This document shows positions 35,624 through 46,179 of a DNA stretch of 64,000 nt, piece by piece; position 1 is the first letter of the stretch; every line of letters begins with the position of its first letter. The notes below the pieces were generated by a model. It did no database searches and was not told the origin of the DNA. It saw only the letters and a program-made list of their open reading frames with translations. The position numbers were made by a program, and so were the translations under genes. This stretch comes from Agriotes lineatus (lineage: Eukaryota > Arthropoda > Insecta > Coleoptera > Elateridae): assembly GCA_940337035.1 (NCBI GenBank), contig OW679195.1, positions 178,284,015 through 178,348,014 of the forward strand, in the 5' to 3' direction.

Positions 35624-36817
35624 TCTTATATATATTTCTAAAAGTCCTGACTGACTCACTGACTCATCAACGCCCAGCCCAAACCCTTGGACCTAGAAAG
35701 CTGAAATTTTGCACAGAGGTTCCCTTTATGATGTATACAAGGAATAAGAAAGGATATTTCGAAATTCAACCCCTAAAGGGGTAAAATGGGGGTTCCAATT
35801 TTGTATGGAAAAATAATATTAAATAGACATTTCGACTTGAAACTTCGTAGGAGTACTCCTAAAAACAAATAATCAAACACGTATTTCGTGATTTTCCGAA
35901 AATCAACCCCTTAGGGGGTGAAATGGGGTAAGTAAGCCTAAAAATCGATATGGGTGTCGTTATTGAGGTTTTTTGGGACGTTGATTGCGAAAATTACATT
36001 TATTTTTAAGTCCAAGACGGTGAACATGACATAAGGGAAGAAACGGGACGGGACTAGACTGGACGGAACGGGACGGACTGGACGGGACGGGACTGAGCGG
36101 GACGGGACTGGACGGGAAGAGAAGGGACGGAACGGGACGGGGCAAAGCGGGACGGGTCGGGGCGGGGCGGGACGGACGGGACGGAAAGGGAAGGAAAAGG
36201 ATGGGATGGAAGGGGAGGGGATGGAAGGGGAGGGGCGGGACGGGACTGGACGGGAGGGAAAGGGACGGGACGGGACGGGAAGGGTCGAGACGGGGCGGGG
36301 CGGGGCGGAACGGGATGATACGGAAAAGAAAGGGAAGGAATGGGATGGAAGGGGAAGGGACGGGACGGGACGGGAAGGGACGAGACTGGACGGGACGGGA
36401 CTGAACAGGAAGGGACTGGACGGAAAAGGAAGGGACGGGACGAAAAGGAACGAGACGGGACGGGACGGAAAGGGAAGGGAAGGGAAGGAATGGGATGGAA
36501 GGGGAGAGGACGGGACGGGACGAGACGGGACGGGACGGGACGGGACGAGACGGGACGGGACGGGACGGGACGGGACGGGACGGGACGGGACGAGACGAGA
36601 CGAGACGAGACGAGACGAGACGAGACGAGACGAGACGAGACGGGACGAGACGAGACGGGACGGGACGGGACGGAATGGGACGGTACGGAGACGGGGACGG
36701 AGAAAGGGACGGGGACGGGGACAGGATGGGATGGGATGGGATGGCAGAAAATAATTAGTCATTATTTAATACACAAATAACGAACCTCGCGCGAACGAAG
36801 TCGCGGGTAAAAGCTAG
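35624..36817 (+). mobile_element. Non-autonomous Helitron (copy 2) carrying a minisatellite
   Basis: The 5' end begins TC (tcttatatatatttctaaaa), followed by the gactgactcactgactcatc and aacgcccagcccaaac phrases known from insect Helitron-type repeats. The 3' end has a GC-rich stem-loop (cctcgcgcgaacgaagtcgcggg) followed by taaaagctag, giving a CTAG terminus. It sits between A (35,623) and T (36,818). Removing it joins array sequence to the phrase tatcgaataaatc, which also occurs intact in the array near 37,091. No Rep/helicase is encoded. The interior includes 35,729-36,031, shared with Helitron 1, and then a pentanucleotide minisatellite. Confidence 0.85.
36035..36745. repeat. GGGAC pentanucleotide minisatellite (~710 bp)
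   Basis: This is a run of gggac repeats with variants gagac, ggaac, ggaaa and gggatggaa. The purest part (about 36,505-36,600) has near-perfect gggac units, followed by a block of gagac units (36,590-36,655). Because five is not a multiple of three and the units lack stops, long open frames appear on both strands (for example proline/arginine/serine-rich on the minus strand). They are artefacts of the repeat. Confidence 0.95.
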
Positions 36818-37187
36818 TATCGAATAAATCTGTGAAAGTATGGTGAAATGGGAAATATTTCGAAATATACCAAATATATGGATTATATAGAACTATCGAA
36901 TATTTCGAATATATCAATTACATCTACACACAAAACATATGATTGCATCAAATATATCGAAGTATCAAGGATAGCGATATCGGCGATATACCTACATCAA
37001 AGTATCGAATATATAGGCATAGAGCATATCTACATTGAAACATGGATTATCGAAGTATCGACTTCATACATCAACATCGAAGTAGCAACTATATCGAATA
37101 AATCAGTATGGTGGTATGGGTAATATGTCGAAATATATTGATTTTATGGAATATATCGAATATATCTGCAAAGTTAAAACCCGAATC
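36818..37187. repeat. ATCGA-rich tandem array, right part
   Basis: The array continues beyond the Helitron with the same tatcgaata words and the ~270-bp marker gtgaaatgggaaatatttcg at about 36,842 and its variant near 37,110. Confidence 0.8.
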
Positions 37188-37967
37188 AACGATATGGGAT
37201 TCCTCAAATATGGATATATCGTTATATTGCGCCAATAAATGCAGATACGTTGATGTATCGATTTCAGCGATATGTTACAGTTAATACCCGAATTTACTAG
37301 TCAGCGCTAGTTCCAACAAAGCACTTTCGTCAAACTAGTTTCACCTAGTCAAAACTAGAATTACCTGCCTATTGTCAATGAAAACTAATATTAACTAACA
37401 AAAGATGGATATGGTAGGTTAGATTAGGTTAGGTTAGATCATATATCTAATACTTACTATATTGCTAGCGGCTATGAGTGGGAAACTCACCGATGAAGTG
37501 AGACACACAACCAACTCCTTCATGTATACGGTGAGCTGTGCGCAAGCGCGGCGGTGTCGTCCGCCCAATGGGGAAGTGCTCAAGTTTAAAATTCGCTTCT
37601 AAAGGCGGAGTTCGAATTCTTACGCATGCGCACGAGACGCGTTATACTCTAAGTGAGACTATGTCGGCGCCGTAATGTTTTCTGAAGTTTCCAGGCCCTA
37701 CCAGCAATATATGTGTATTATATATATGGGTTAGATTGGGTTAGGCTAGGTTTTAATTAACAAAACGCAGGCAATTCTAGTTTTACTAGTTAAAACTAGT
37801 ATCGACGAAAGTGCTTTGTTGGAACTAACCTTGACTAGTAAATTAGGGTTTTGACTAAATTCGGGTATTAACTGCAACATATCGATTACATCGATACATC
37901 AACACATTACTATATTTCCTGTGGCGATATAACGACATACCCATGTTTAAGGAATCCCATATCGTTG
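37188..37967. mobile_element. Long-arm TIR element (~780 bp) inside the ATCGA array
   Basis: The left arm starts caacgatatgggattcct and the right arm is inverted, ending aggaatcccatatcgttg. The arms stay paired, with indels, through acagttaatacccgaattta, ttccaacaaagcactttcgtc and actagaatt(a/g)cctgc, about 190 bp each. The middle (37,400-37,760) includes ggttagattaggttaggtta and a CpG-richer portion. No transposase is encoded. The right arm contains an extra segment near 37,840-37,856 absent from the left. The outer arms themselves contain ATCG words typical of the host array. No target duplication was fixed. Confidence 0.75.
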
Positions 37968-39120
37968 CTTCGAAATATCGAGAAAAATCCCAGCCCTAAG
38001 TAACCTGTTACAAAGAATAAATATGTGGAAACAGTTTACAAATGAGAAAAACTTAACGATTAAAATTACGACTGCTCCCTTATTGCCATTTCAGGCATCA
38101 GCATCGCATCACTTGAAATTAGAATTTGTTAAAAGAAGTCGAAAATGATAAATCGAATACAAAATTCAATCAAGTGGTCGGAATAAGCATAGGTAATACA
38201 CAGGAACATAGGTGATTATTTGCGGAATTAATTTTCTTTGTCAACTTATCCAGTAAGCAGGTAAGTAATTCGGCTCTATTAGTTTTAGTCTTTGAGTTCA
38301 TACAGATTGGGATGAGTTATTAATTTGCACAAAAATTAATAAAATTGTATATGGCACATCTGTAGAAAAATAAAAAAGTTATGGACGGAGCATACGGATT
38401 CGCTCTTTTATGTTTCTAAGACGAATAACAAAAGAAATAGGGAAAACTAAATCAAGGCTTTTTTTTCTTCATTTAACAGCTTCCGTATCTTCTATAGTTT
38501 CAGAAATCGTTAAGAGCAGAATGAAAAATTCTGTATAACGATGTACCACATTTCTTTTAAATTCTATTTTGTAAATCTGCTAATTTGTATTTTATGGTTT
38601 ATCCATGCCTGTGGCTTTCTCTTGTTTTTACTGTTTTCGCGTATCCTTCGTAATTTTTGCAAGGTATATCAAAACAATAGCAACAATCGTATGATAATAA
38701 AGGTAACAAATATTTAACAACCAACAGGAATATAGCTGGGTATGCGACTAAAATGTGCCCTTTCCAACAACGTAATATTAAAATAGTTCAACTTACCGCG
38801 TCCTTAATTATTAATTTTTATAAACAGGTCAAGGGCACTTACCTGAAAAAAAGAAATAAAGTTAGTAAGCTCAGATCGGTTTTCATTAAAAAAATCTAGT
38901 AAAAAGTAAGTGAAATGCAAAGTTATAAAAAAAAACTATTGAACAAATTCCCTTTAGAAATATCCAGGTCCTCATTATTCTCACAAATAGTGTTCACTTA
39001 AATCACACCTCCAGACTGGATAACATGAAGGGAAAGAATTTCAATTGCGATTACAATACACTTAATTGTGACATGAAACATTATTTAGGAATCACGTAAT
39101 TCCAGCCTTAAAAGCGTGTT
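37968..39120. other. AT-rich DNA, nothing recognised
   Basis: Apart from the last array-like words just after 37,967 (cgaaatatcgag), no repeat, gene or RNA signal was found. Confidence 0.4.
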
Positions 39121-39129
39121 CATCTGCAT

Positions 39130-39800
39130 TTCACGTTAAAAATACGATACGATGCATTAAAGAATCCATCGAACTATAGCAGCGCGTTCCTGACATTTGC
39201 ATATCTGGCCGAACTCGCGCAGAATACGAACGAAATGCAAATCGCCAGGTCGCCAACTGGGCTCGGAATTCCATAAACAAGAGAAACAACCTGTAAGTCA
39301 CAGGAAATTCCTTCCACATGAGTAACTCCGCGAGAAAGGCTTTTCACTACTCGCACCTCCCACGCCCGAGCACAAGTCGCCTAATGTTTAACCGGAGATA
39401 AATTCGGAACATAAATCCCCACTTTATCTAATTTTAAATATTGCGCGATAAAATACATTGATAAACCTACGGCAAACGAGGGTAGATGGCTACGGAATCC
39501 TGCGACCGAGAATGAAATATAAACAGCTCTTCCGGAGTGCGTGCGGTAATTGCTACTCTTGCGGGTTGCAGGAACTTATTCGCTTTCATCCGTTGTTCCC
39601 GTTGAAGTGTTTTACTTTCCCCGCTCTTGTTGCCTGAGTGCTTTACGATCACTTTGTTCCTGCTTACTGCCGTTTATTCCTGGTGCCGGGGCTCTAATGA
39701 CTTCTGCATTAATTTGCAAGCAGTTTTTCTTGCTCTCTAATTGCACGACGTGTGTAATTCCGGGGCGAGATGGCACGAAATACGCTGAAACTCGAGGAAA
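39130..39800. promoter_or_regulatory. GC-balanced island with two POU octamers
   Basis: Two perfect octamer words face each other 40 bp apart: ATTTGCAT at 39,195-39,202 and ATGCAAAT at 39,235-39,242. They sit in CpG-containing DNA. The rest of the patch includes gataa and ataaat words (GATA- and Hox/Cad-like). Open frames on both strands have no protein features. This is a candidate enhancer; POU-factor binding is inferred from motif identity only. Confidence 0.4.
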
Positions 39801-40139
39801 AACTTAATCTGCTAAATGCGATGCCCAGATACGTTATCGAATGCAGTCCATGCACTTACGAGTTACGACATTACGAGAAGAGATAAGTTCGGGTTATCTG
39901 CATCCATCCATTATCTTGAAGCTCTTAGATATGGGGATTTGGATAAACAATTTTATCTGCGCCCATCGAAAACCGCTTATCACAACAGTGAAATACTTAA
40001 CGAAAGGCGACATGCTTGCCATGCGGTTCATATGATCTACCAATCGACCATTTGAACAATTATGGAATTCCAAACTGTCGCCATAGCAATTGGTGGAGGC
40101 GCAAAATAAAGTTACCGTATTCTTGACTTAATCTTACTT

Positions 40140-41290
40140 CAGTCTTCTTCAGTTCAGCAAAATTCCAGATTATCCCAACAAGCAAAACGACAGTATGCTC
40201 CTTAAAGATGTTAGTCTATACTACAAGATCACAGACTCCTGAGACAAAACGAAATCCTCTTTTACTTTCTCATGATAAAAATTCACAATCGCGATTCTTG
40301 TACAGTGGAATAGGATTTATACATCGACTTCCTCTGACAAAAAAATCCAAGAGTTTGCTACTATCTACAATTCAATTGCTGCGGTATAGATTGAAAATAA
40401 CGCCACCAATGTTTCTCAGATTGCAAATTTTCGATTCGTACACCATTGGAGTTATTTCACACTATAGTTGCTGAAGCTACTGCTCTTCTCCTTTCATTTC
40501 GACCACTTGTGCCAATCGAGACTGCTTACAAACAAACAATACTACAAAGATGGTTGCCATAGCAAGCTCGCTGTTACCAAGAGCAAAATTACAATTTAGT
40601 ATTCATCAAATTCCCAGTTCGTAAGCCGTGGAAGATTAATTCCACACTTCGTTATCTTGAAGTTATTTTCTTTTTCTCCTCTGATTTCAAATCAAGATTA
40701 CTTACAAATGAACGATAAGGCTACCATGTCAATTTCATTACCTTCTGCTAATAGCAAAATAACGATTCAGTATAAGTTTACAAAGCTCAATACTAGAAGT
40801 TATTTCCAGCTTTGTTCGTTGTTGTGAAGCTGCTATTGCTTCTCTCCTCATTTGAAACATTTGAGCTTTGGCATGTTGCTTTACTGCCACGTATATAATA
40901 AAATACGAAGTAAATAAACACCATTTTAATACAAAACGTATACATGTACACAAATTGAGAAAGAACCAAAATAACGCTACGCGATTGCCGATGAATTAAA
41001 GTGGAATTAGAGCGAGTTTAACTGCGCAAACCCTTTTATACGATGCTGCTCCTAGTTTTCCATGAAAATATCTAGGCATTACCGCTTTTACGAGACCCTA
41101 GATCCTGGATGTTTGAATTCTTTGAGATTTTCGGTGTTCGTTAACGCGATGACAATGACAGTGAAGATTAGCTATAAACGAACGATAATCCAGAGAAGGT
41201 TCCTGTGGCAACTATTGCTGTTTTATCAATTTCTTACGACGGTTTCTAAATGCAAAATGATAGTTCGTACACCGTAGAAGGTGAAAAAGT
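40140..41290. repeat. Degenerate ~175-180-bp tandem repeat
   Basis: Diverged copies of a unit share gcaaaattacaatttagtat-like, then ttgaagttattttcttt-like and ctcctctgatttc-like stretches. Comparable points lie near 40,468, 40,650 and 40,820, with ttgccatagcaa at about 40,080 and 40,555. Divergence is high, so copy boundaries are uncertain. Confidence 0.5.
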
Positions 41291-41299
41291 CCAGTTCTT

Positions 41300-42510
41300 T
41301 TCACAGCCCTCCATTATTCAGTGTAGCGATGTTAGCACAAAAACCATAGCACAAGACGTAAATAAATAAACAGACTCAAATATACATATATATATAAATA
41401 TATGTAGCAAAATATACAAATACACATATCGAGTACGCGATTAAAAAAACGTCATGCGCTAACAGTTAACACGCCCTGGACAGAGCTACGTTAACAAATG
41501 GATTGAAAGTAACGCGGGTTCAAACGTGCCAGACGAGTTGTAGACACGGGACTGCCTAAAGTTGAAAATCGTAAATGAAAGTAGATTCTGGCGCTTCCGT
41601 GTCCGTCTTCATATAGTTTTCCCAGTTGCGCAAGTGGAGGGTTGTTTATTGCTTGTCGGTAGCCGGATGAAACCTGCGTTTTCTCGAAAGTGAAATTTGC
41701 CATTATCCTCCGTTTCTAGTAACGGAGATTTGGAATTGCTTTATGACCCTTCTGCTTCAACCAGATATATTTTTAACCAAGTCTTAGGTTACTTTTGCCC
41801 GAACGCTTGCGTTACTCGAGGATTAATGAACTTGTCCCGATTCTTGCGCGGCCGTTCCTTTGTTGCCTAAAAGGGTTAAGCGACTACCTACCTGCTGATT
41901 GGTCTCGGATCCCCTGCAGTTGGTAGAATGTTACAAAGATCTGAGTTTGAAATTGCGTCCATTTTACACTAGAATTGCGGATACGATTGGTCTCTCGCTA
42001 CGCCAATTATTCACTTTACAACACTGATCCCTAAGTTGGGCGTAGCGTAACATTTAAAATTAGTTTCCCGCTGATTTAAGCTGCACAGCTTGCCGTTATG
42101 AAGTGTTTATCTTTATGGTCGCCTGCGCTGCTTCTTAGGCTTTTCGTCCTAGAATAAGATAAAACGCCAAAAAAAAAGCTATAACATTATGCTGAAGTTA
42201 AAGCACATAGACAGAAGGTTGTTCTTAATTTTTATCTTCAATTGTTGGTGACTTTTTAATATTGTATGTTACATTTGGTGGTGGTGTTTCTGGATTCCAG
42301 AAAACAACTAGTGAAATATGTACTTAGAAAATATACTAAATTGTGGTAAGGGCATAAAATTTTTGTGATTCAAATAAACTATGCATTCGGATGTTTATTT
42401 AATTTTAGATTTTAATAGGAATTGTTGGTATTATTATATATGGCAAACGACATTTTAAAAAATTAACGTTTTTAATGTGAAATTGAAGGAAATTTTGTAT
42501 TAGAAGCGGC
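41300..42510. other. AT-rich DNA, nothing recognised
   Basis: No recognised element. A short AT alternating tract lies at about 41,380-41,405. Confidence 0.4.
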
Positions 42511-42519
42511 AGTTATACA

Positions 42520-42633
42520 GAAAGAAAAAAAGTTACTCACTATTTGAAATTCCATACTGCTTTCAATTATTAATTCGAAAGAAAAAAAGTTACTCACTAT
42601 TTGAAATTCCCTACTGCTTTCAATTATTAATTC
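42520..42633. repeat. 57-bp tandem duplication
   Basis: The unit starting gaaagaaaaaaagttactc occurs at 42,520 and 42,577 with a single visible difference (ccatactgc versus ccctactgc). The near identity points to a recent duplication. Confidence 0.95.
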
Positions 42634-42639
42634 GATCTT

Positions 42640-43415
42640 AAATGTTAAAGCGTTGCCAAACCAGCAAACGACATAAAACTTATTCAGTTGGGCAAGCAAC
42701 GAAAGGGTTTTCAAAACCAGAACGTTCTACTCTACATTTACCAATGTCTGTGGACTGGTCTCGGGAAGAAGGTTAATCGTTCGCATCTTAATCCGACACG
42801 AATTTCGTTTGCTATAAGCTTTATATAGTTTCGTTGACGTGGAGACCTTGCTAATTTGCAAATTTGGATAATTGGTTGCATAATTGCCAGCACTCCTACG
42901 CAACCCAGCTGGACAACAGCTTTCTTGCCAGTTTCCCATCGCCGGACGGTAAGCCACACGTGGATTTTTAATAAATCTGCCAATTACCATTCGCAGCAGA
43001 AAAACTAGAAATTAATTAAATCAAAAATTCCTGGTGCGTTGCGTCGCTGCTGACGCGGCCAATTTGTGTTGGAAATCAATCGAATTACCATAGCCAAATT
43101 ACTTGGTTTGCGTAAGTTTCGGCTAACGGTCCGATTACTTGATTATGTGCAGTTATTAGTGGTCAACAACCTTGACAAAACTAGAAATCGTTATCCAGAT
43201 TATCAGCGCCTGCAGCCAGTAGTCGCAAAATCGTCGCCTACCTTTGGAATGCACGCGAAATTCATGACAATTCGCGACATAATTGACTGAATATATAAAT
43301 TTAGCAACAAACATCTGAAAATCGTTTCCCCATATAAAACTACTGGTGCCAGAAGTGCGATACAGCCAATATCGAGGGCTCGGTTTGGGTTTAAGCCGTT
43401 AAAAAAGGAAATAAA
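42640..43415. other. Unassigned DNA with a GC-balanced patch
   Basis: The patch at 42,740-43,270 has moderate CpG content and open frames on both strands without motifs. Nothing further is recognised. Confidence 0.3.
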
Positions 43416-43417
43416 TA

Positions 43418-43868
43418 CAGGGTGGTCGGAAAATTGCGGATAAGCTTCAGGTACAGCGATTCTTTGATTGATTCTGAGTCGAAAATCTTAATACTGAAAT
43501 GTTGTATCATCAAGAAAAGTTGTTCAAAATGTACAATTATGGATCCATGCAAAATTCAGAAATGTCGGCTTACTTTAATGAAACCGTGTTACCTCAACAG
43601 TACTTCGTCTATGCACACGGTTTCATAAAAGTAGCCCGATATTTCTGAAATTTTACATGAAACCATAATTTTATATTTTGAACAATATTTCTTGATCATA
43701 GTTTAACGTATTTAAAACAGAAAAGGTACTTTACCCGAAAAAACTAATTTTTTTTATCTAACGCACGTCAGGGCTCATGAAAACCCAACCCAACATTTCA
43801 GATTCTACTCAGAATTAATCAAAGAATCGTTCTACCTGAAGCTTATTAGCCATTTTTTGACCACCCTG
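43418..43868. mobile_element. Palindromic MITE with TA target duplication
   Basis: The ends are cagggtggtcggaaaattgc and the inverted ccattttttgaccaccctg, flanked by TA on both sides (43,416-43,417 and 43,869-43,870). The arms continue through taagcttcaggta and cgattctttgatt. Inside, a second inverted pair surrounds the centre (aattatgg...gaaaccgtg / cacggtttc...ccataatt). The whole 451-bp element is therefore one imperfect palindrome. TA duplication and CAGGG start suggest Tc1/mariner-type mobilisation. No ORF of transposase type is present. Confidence 0.85.
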
Positions 43869-43869
43869 T

Positions 43870-44990
43870 ATACCTATAGATAGGATAAAATGATAACTTA
43901 CTTCAGATACACGAAAAGTGTTCTCTCATGCCCAAGTAACTAGTGCCGCCATGACCACCTCGATAGACTATTTAAAAAAAAATTGGAATTGGTTTGTATT
44001 GATTGGAATCTTCGATGCTACCTCTCAATTCGACCGGTTAAAAAATCTTACAATTACATCAAGCTACAATTCATTCCTTTTGGTTTGCTGTTCATAAATT
44101 CGACCTAGTTTCCGGTATCTGTGGGCAAAATTTTCGAGTTGGAGCTGTGTGGTTGGTGACAAGATGGACTGTTCGAGCCGGTCATATTTTGTGTTAGCCC
44201 TGTGCCCATAAAGTCAGGTATCTTTATATATACATTTATTTTATTCAAGCTATGTTGCATTATAACTTCATCGTGCAACCGTAGTTTGATAATTCAAACT
44301 TTGTGGTCAATCATCTCAGGTACTAATTTGTAAAATTTAAAAATTTATACTGGAGAAACGCTGTATGTGCCACCATTTTGTGAACCGTGAATAGCGCAGT
44401 TCATTGAATTGGCATTAAACATTTTTCGTTAAAATATCGAAATTAATTGTGTATATCAATTTACTCGCTCCACACATAAGTGTTACATTTCAAGTAACTC
44501 AGTCACTTTTGAAGTGATTTTCACACTAGTAAAAAGATATCTGTTTTAAGTTACTACATTGAATATTATACGCACACGTTAGGTCCAAGTCTCATTTTGT
44601 TTAGTAGCTTGAATCTTACGAACGTTTAAATCCTGTAAAGTTAAACACTTGTTTGATTAGTAATTTGATTTGATGTATTTATTTAACCATTCTAAATGAT
44701 GATAGTACAACACTGAACTTCGGCGATAATTTGTATCAACTTGAATTATATATTTTCACATTTGTGGAATTTATTGTGCCTGGTATTTGGAAATTATTTG
44801 TAATTATCACTGGGGTGCTACCAATTTATTATTAAGTACGATATTGATTCTTCTATATATATATTAAAATATTCGTACTGAAGTTATTGACTACATTTTC
44901 TTTGTTTGCCAAGTATTTACCTCTAATTAATATTGTAGTTGTGAAAGCCTTCGACCGGTAAGTTGTCTTGATTTTGTGTGAACCACTATT
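43870..44990. other. AT-rich DNA, nothing recognised
   Basis: No gene, RNA or repeat signature was noted. Confidence 0.4.
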
Positions 44991-45000
44991 CTGAAATAAA

Positions 45001-45239
45001 TTAGTGTGGAGCTCTTAGTGTGATCAACGTTGTTCCTGGCGCCCTTATAACTTGAACCTTGTCTAACTCTACAAAGGCATTAGCTGGATCGTCGCGCTTC
45101 TTTGTAACCTCAACCCATTCGAAACCAACAAGATAACTTCTAGCTAAGGCTAACTGTTTTAGACGGTAGCAAAGTATGGAATATTTGAAGAGCTCAATAA
45201 ATATACCAACTGGGAGCATCAAAGCCAACTTCACTTGTA
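45001..45239 (-). CDS. Possible terminal exon, unknown product
   Basis: On the minus strand the frame from about 45,239 to a stop at 45,001 encodes KLALMLPVGIFIELFKYSI, RLKQLALARSYLVGFEW and further VEVTKKRDDPANAFVELDK, ending LITLRAPH. It is preceded by a pyrimidine-rich acceptor-like ttttttattacaag. Codon use is balanced and looks coding (ctc cca gtt ggt, gac gat cca gct aat gcc). I recognise no domain and found no adjacent exon. It could be a terminal exon of a gene on the minus strand, a fossil transposon ORF end or chance. Confidence 0.35.
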
Positions 45240-45555
45240 ATAAAAAAATTAACTTCGATATCGTAGTTCAAAAAAATAGTAGTAGTGATGCGTCACTTCG
45301 CGCTAAATGTACCTACTTTATGTAAAAAGTGAATTCGAATCCTTGTTTTCCAATATTTTCAAAAACAAATGTGCTGAGGGGACGAATTCAGATAAATATG
45401 TATTGCAATTTTTATTTTTTGGCTGTAGATCGGCAACCAAGCGAGATGTTGGGTTTCCGTTTTCTTTATCGTGTTGTTCTTGAAAAGTTGGTTTGAAAAC
45501 GTGCGAGTAATTTTTGTTCTAGCTCTAATCATAGGGGAGATTTTTTATTTAACCT
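45240..45555. other. AT-rich DNA
   Basis: Nothing identified. Confidence 0.35.
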
Positions 45556-45559
45556 TATC

Positions 45560-46170
45560 GAACCCTATCGCATCTCACAGCAGGAAACAACGTCGCAGAT
45601 CGTCTTTAAAATCCGCTAGATCGGGGGATTGGAACTCGGAACTGCATTACGCCCAGGCTAAGCCCGTTTGCCCGAATCCAGTTGGAACTGGCGAAATTGG
45701 CAGTGCCGAACTTCGCATGTTCGTTATGTAAACGAAATAACAGCGCTTCGAACTGCAGTGCAAAGTATTAATAAAATTAGCGGCGCGCGCGAGGGTGGCC
45801 CTTATGGCAGCGGCGTTTGGGCGCAGAGTCGCGCTACGCAAGGCCGTACAATCGAATTAGTAGCAGTTTGTGTAGTGGATCATTCATAAGTAGCTATGAC
45901 GTCACCGGCCTGATCAATACTACATGGGACGGCCTTAGGTGAACTGCGCAGCCGCCCTTCATTACGGCCGCCACATGTGTGGATTACGGACGATTGTGAT
46001 CCACATGAAAATTAAATCGCCTGGAAGTCGCTCTCGGATATGCCGATGAGGAAACCGCTGTCAGCGACGCAGTTAGAAAAATGTTTACAGGCGTCGCGAA
46101 ATCCCCGAGCTCCCGCTGAAGCCATAATTATTCTGCGGCGGCGTCCTGCTTTAAACGCACGAATTTAAAG
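45560..46170. promoter_or_regulatory. CpG-rich island, possible regulatory element
   Basis: Strong local CpG enrichment (gcggcgcgcgcgaggg near 45,780) in otherwise AT-rich DNA. It contains the phrase gctttaaacgcacgaattta (about 46,149), which closely resembles gctttaagcgcacgccc near 20,618. Open frames occur on both strands but show no motif. This is interpreted as a non-coding regulatory island by composition only. Confidence 0.35.
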
Positions 46171-46179
46171 AGAAGCTGG

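Noticed and set aside
35938..36780. Very long open frames on both strands (up to 274 codons)
   Set aside because: They are generated by the gggac/gagac repeat, whose units lack stop codons in several frames; the peptides are simple repeats of the same few residues.
37410..37440. ggttaggttagat words resembling TTAGG insect telomere repeats
   Set aside because: Too short and irregular, and they belong to the interior of a TIR element.
37560..37640. Possible second tRNA-like piece (gttcgaattc B-box-like word)
   Set aside because: No A box at the proper distance and no cloverleaf pairing.
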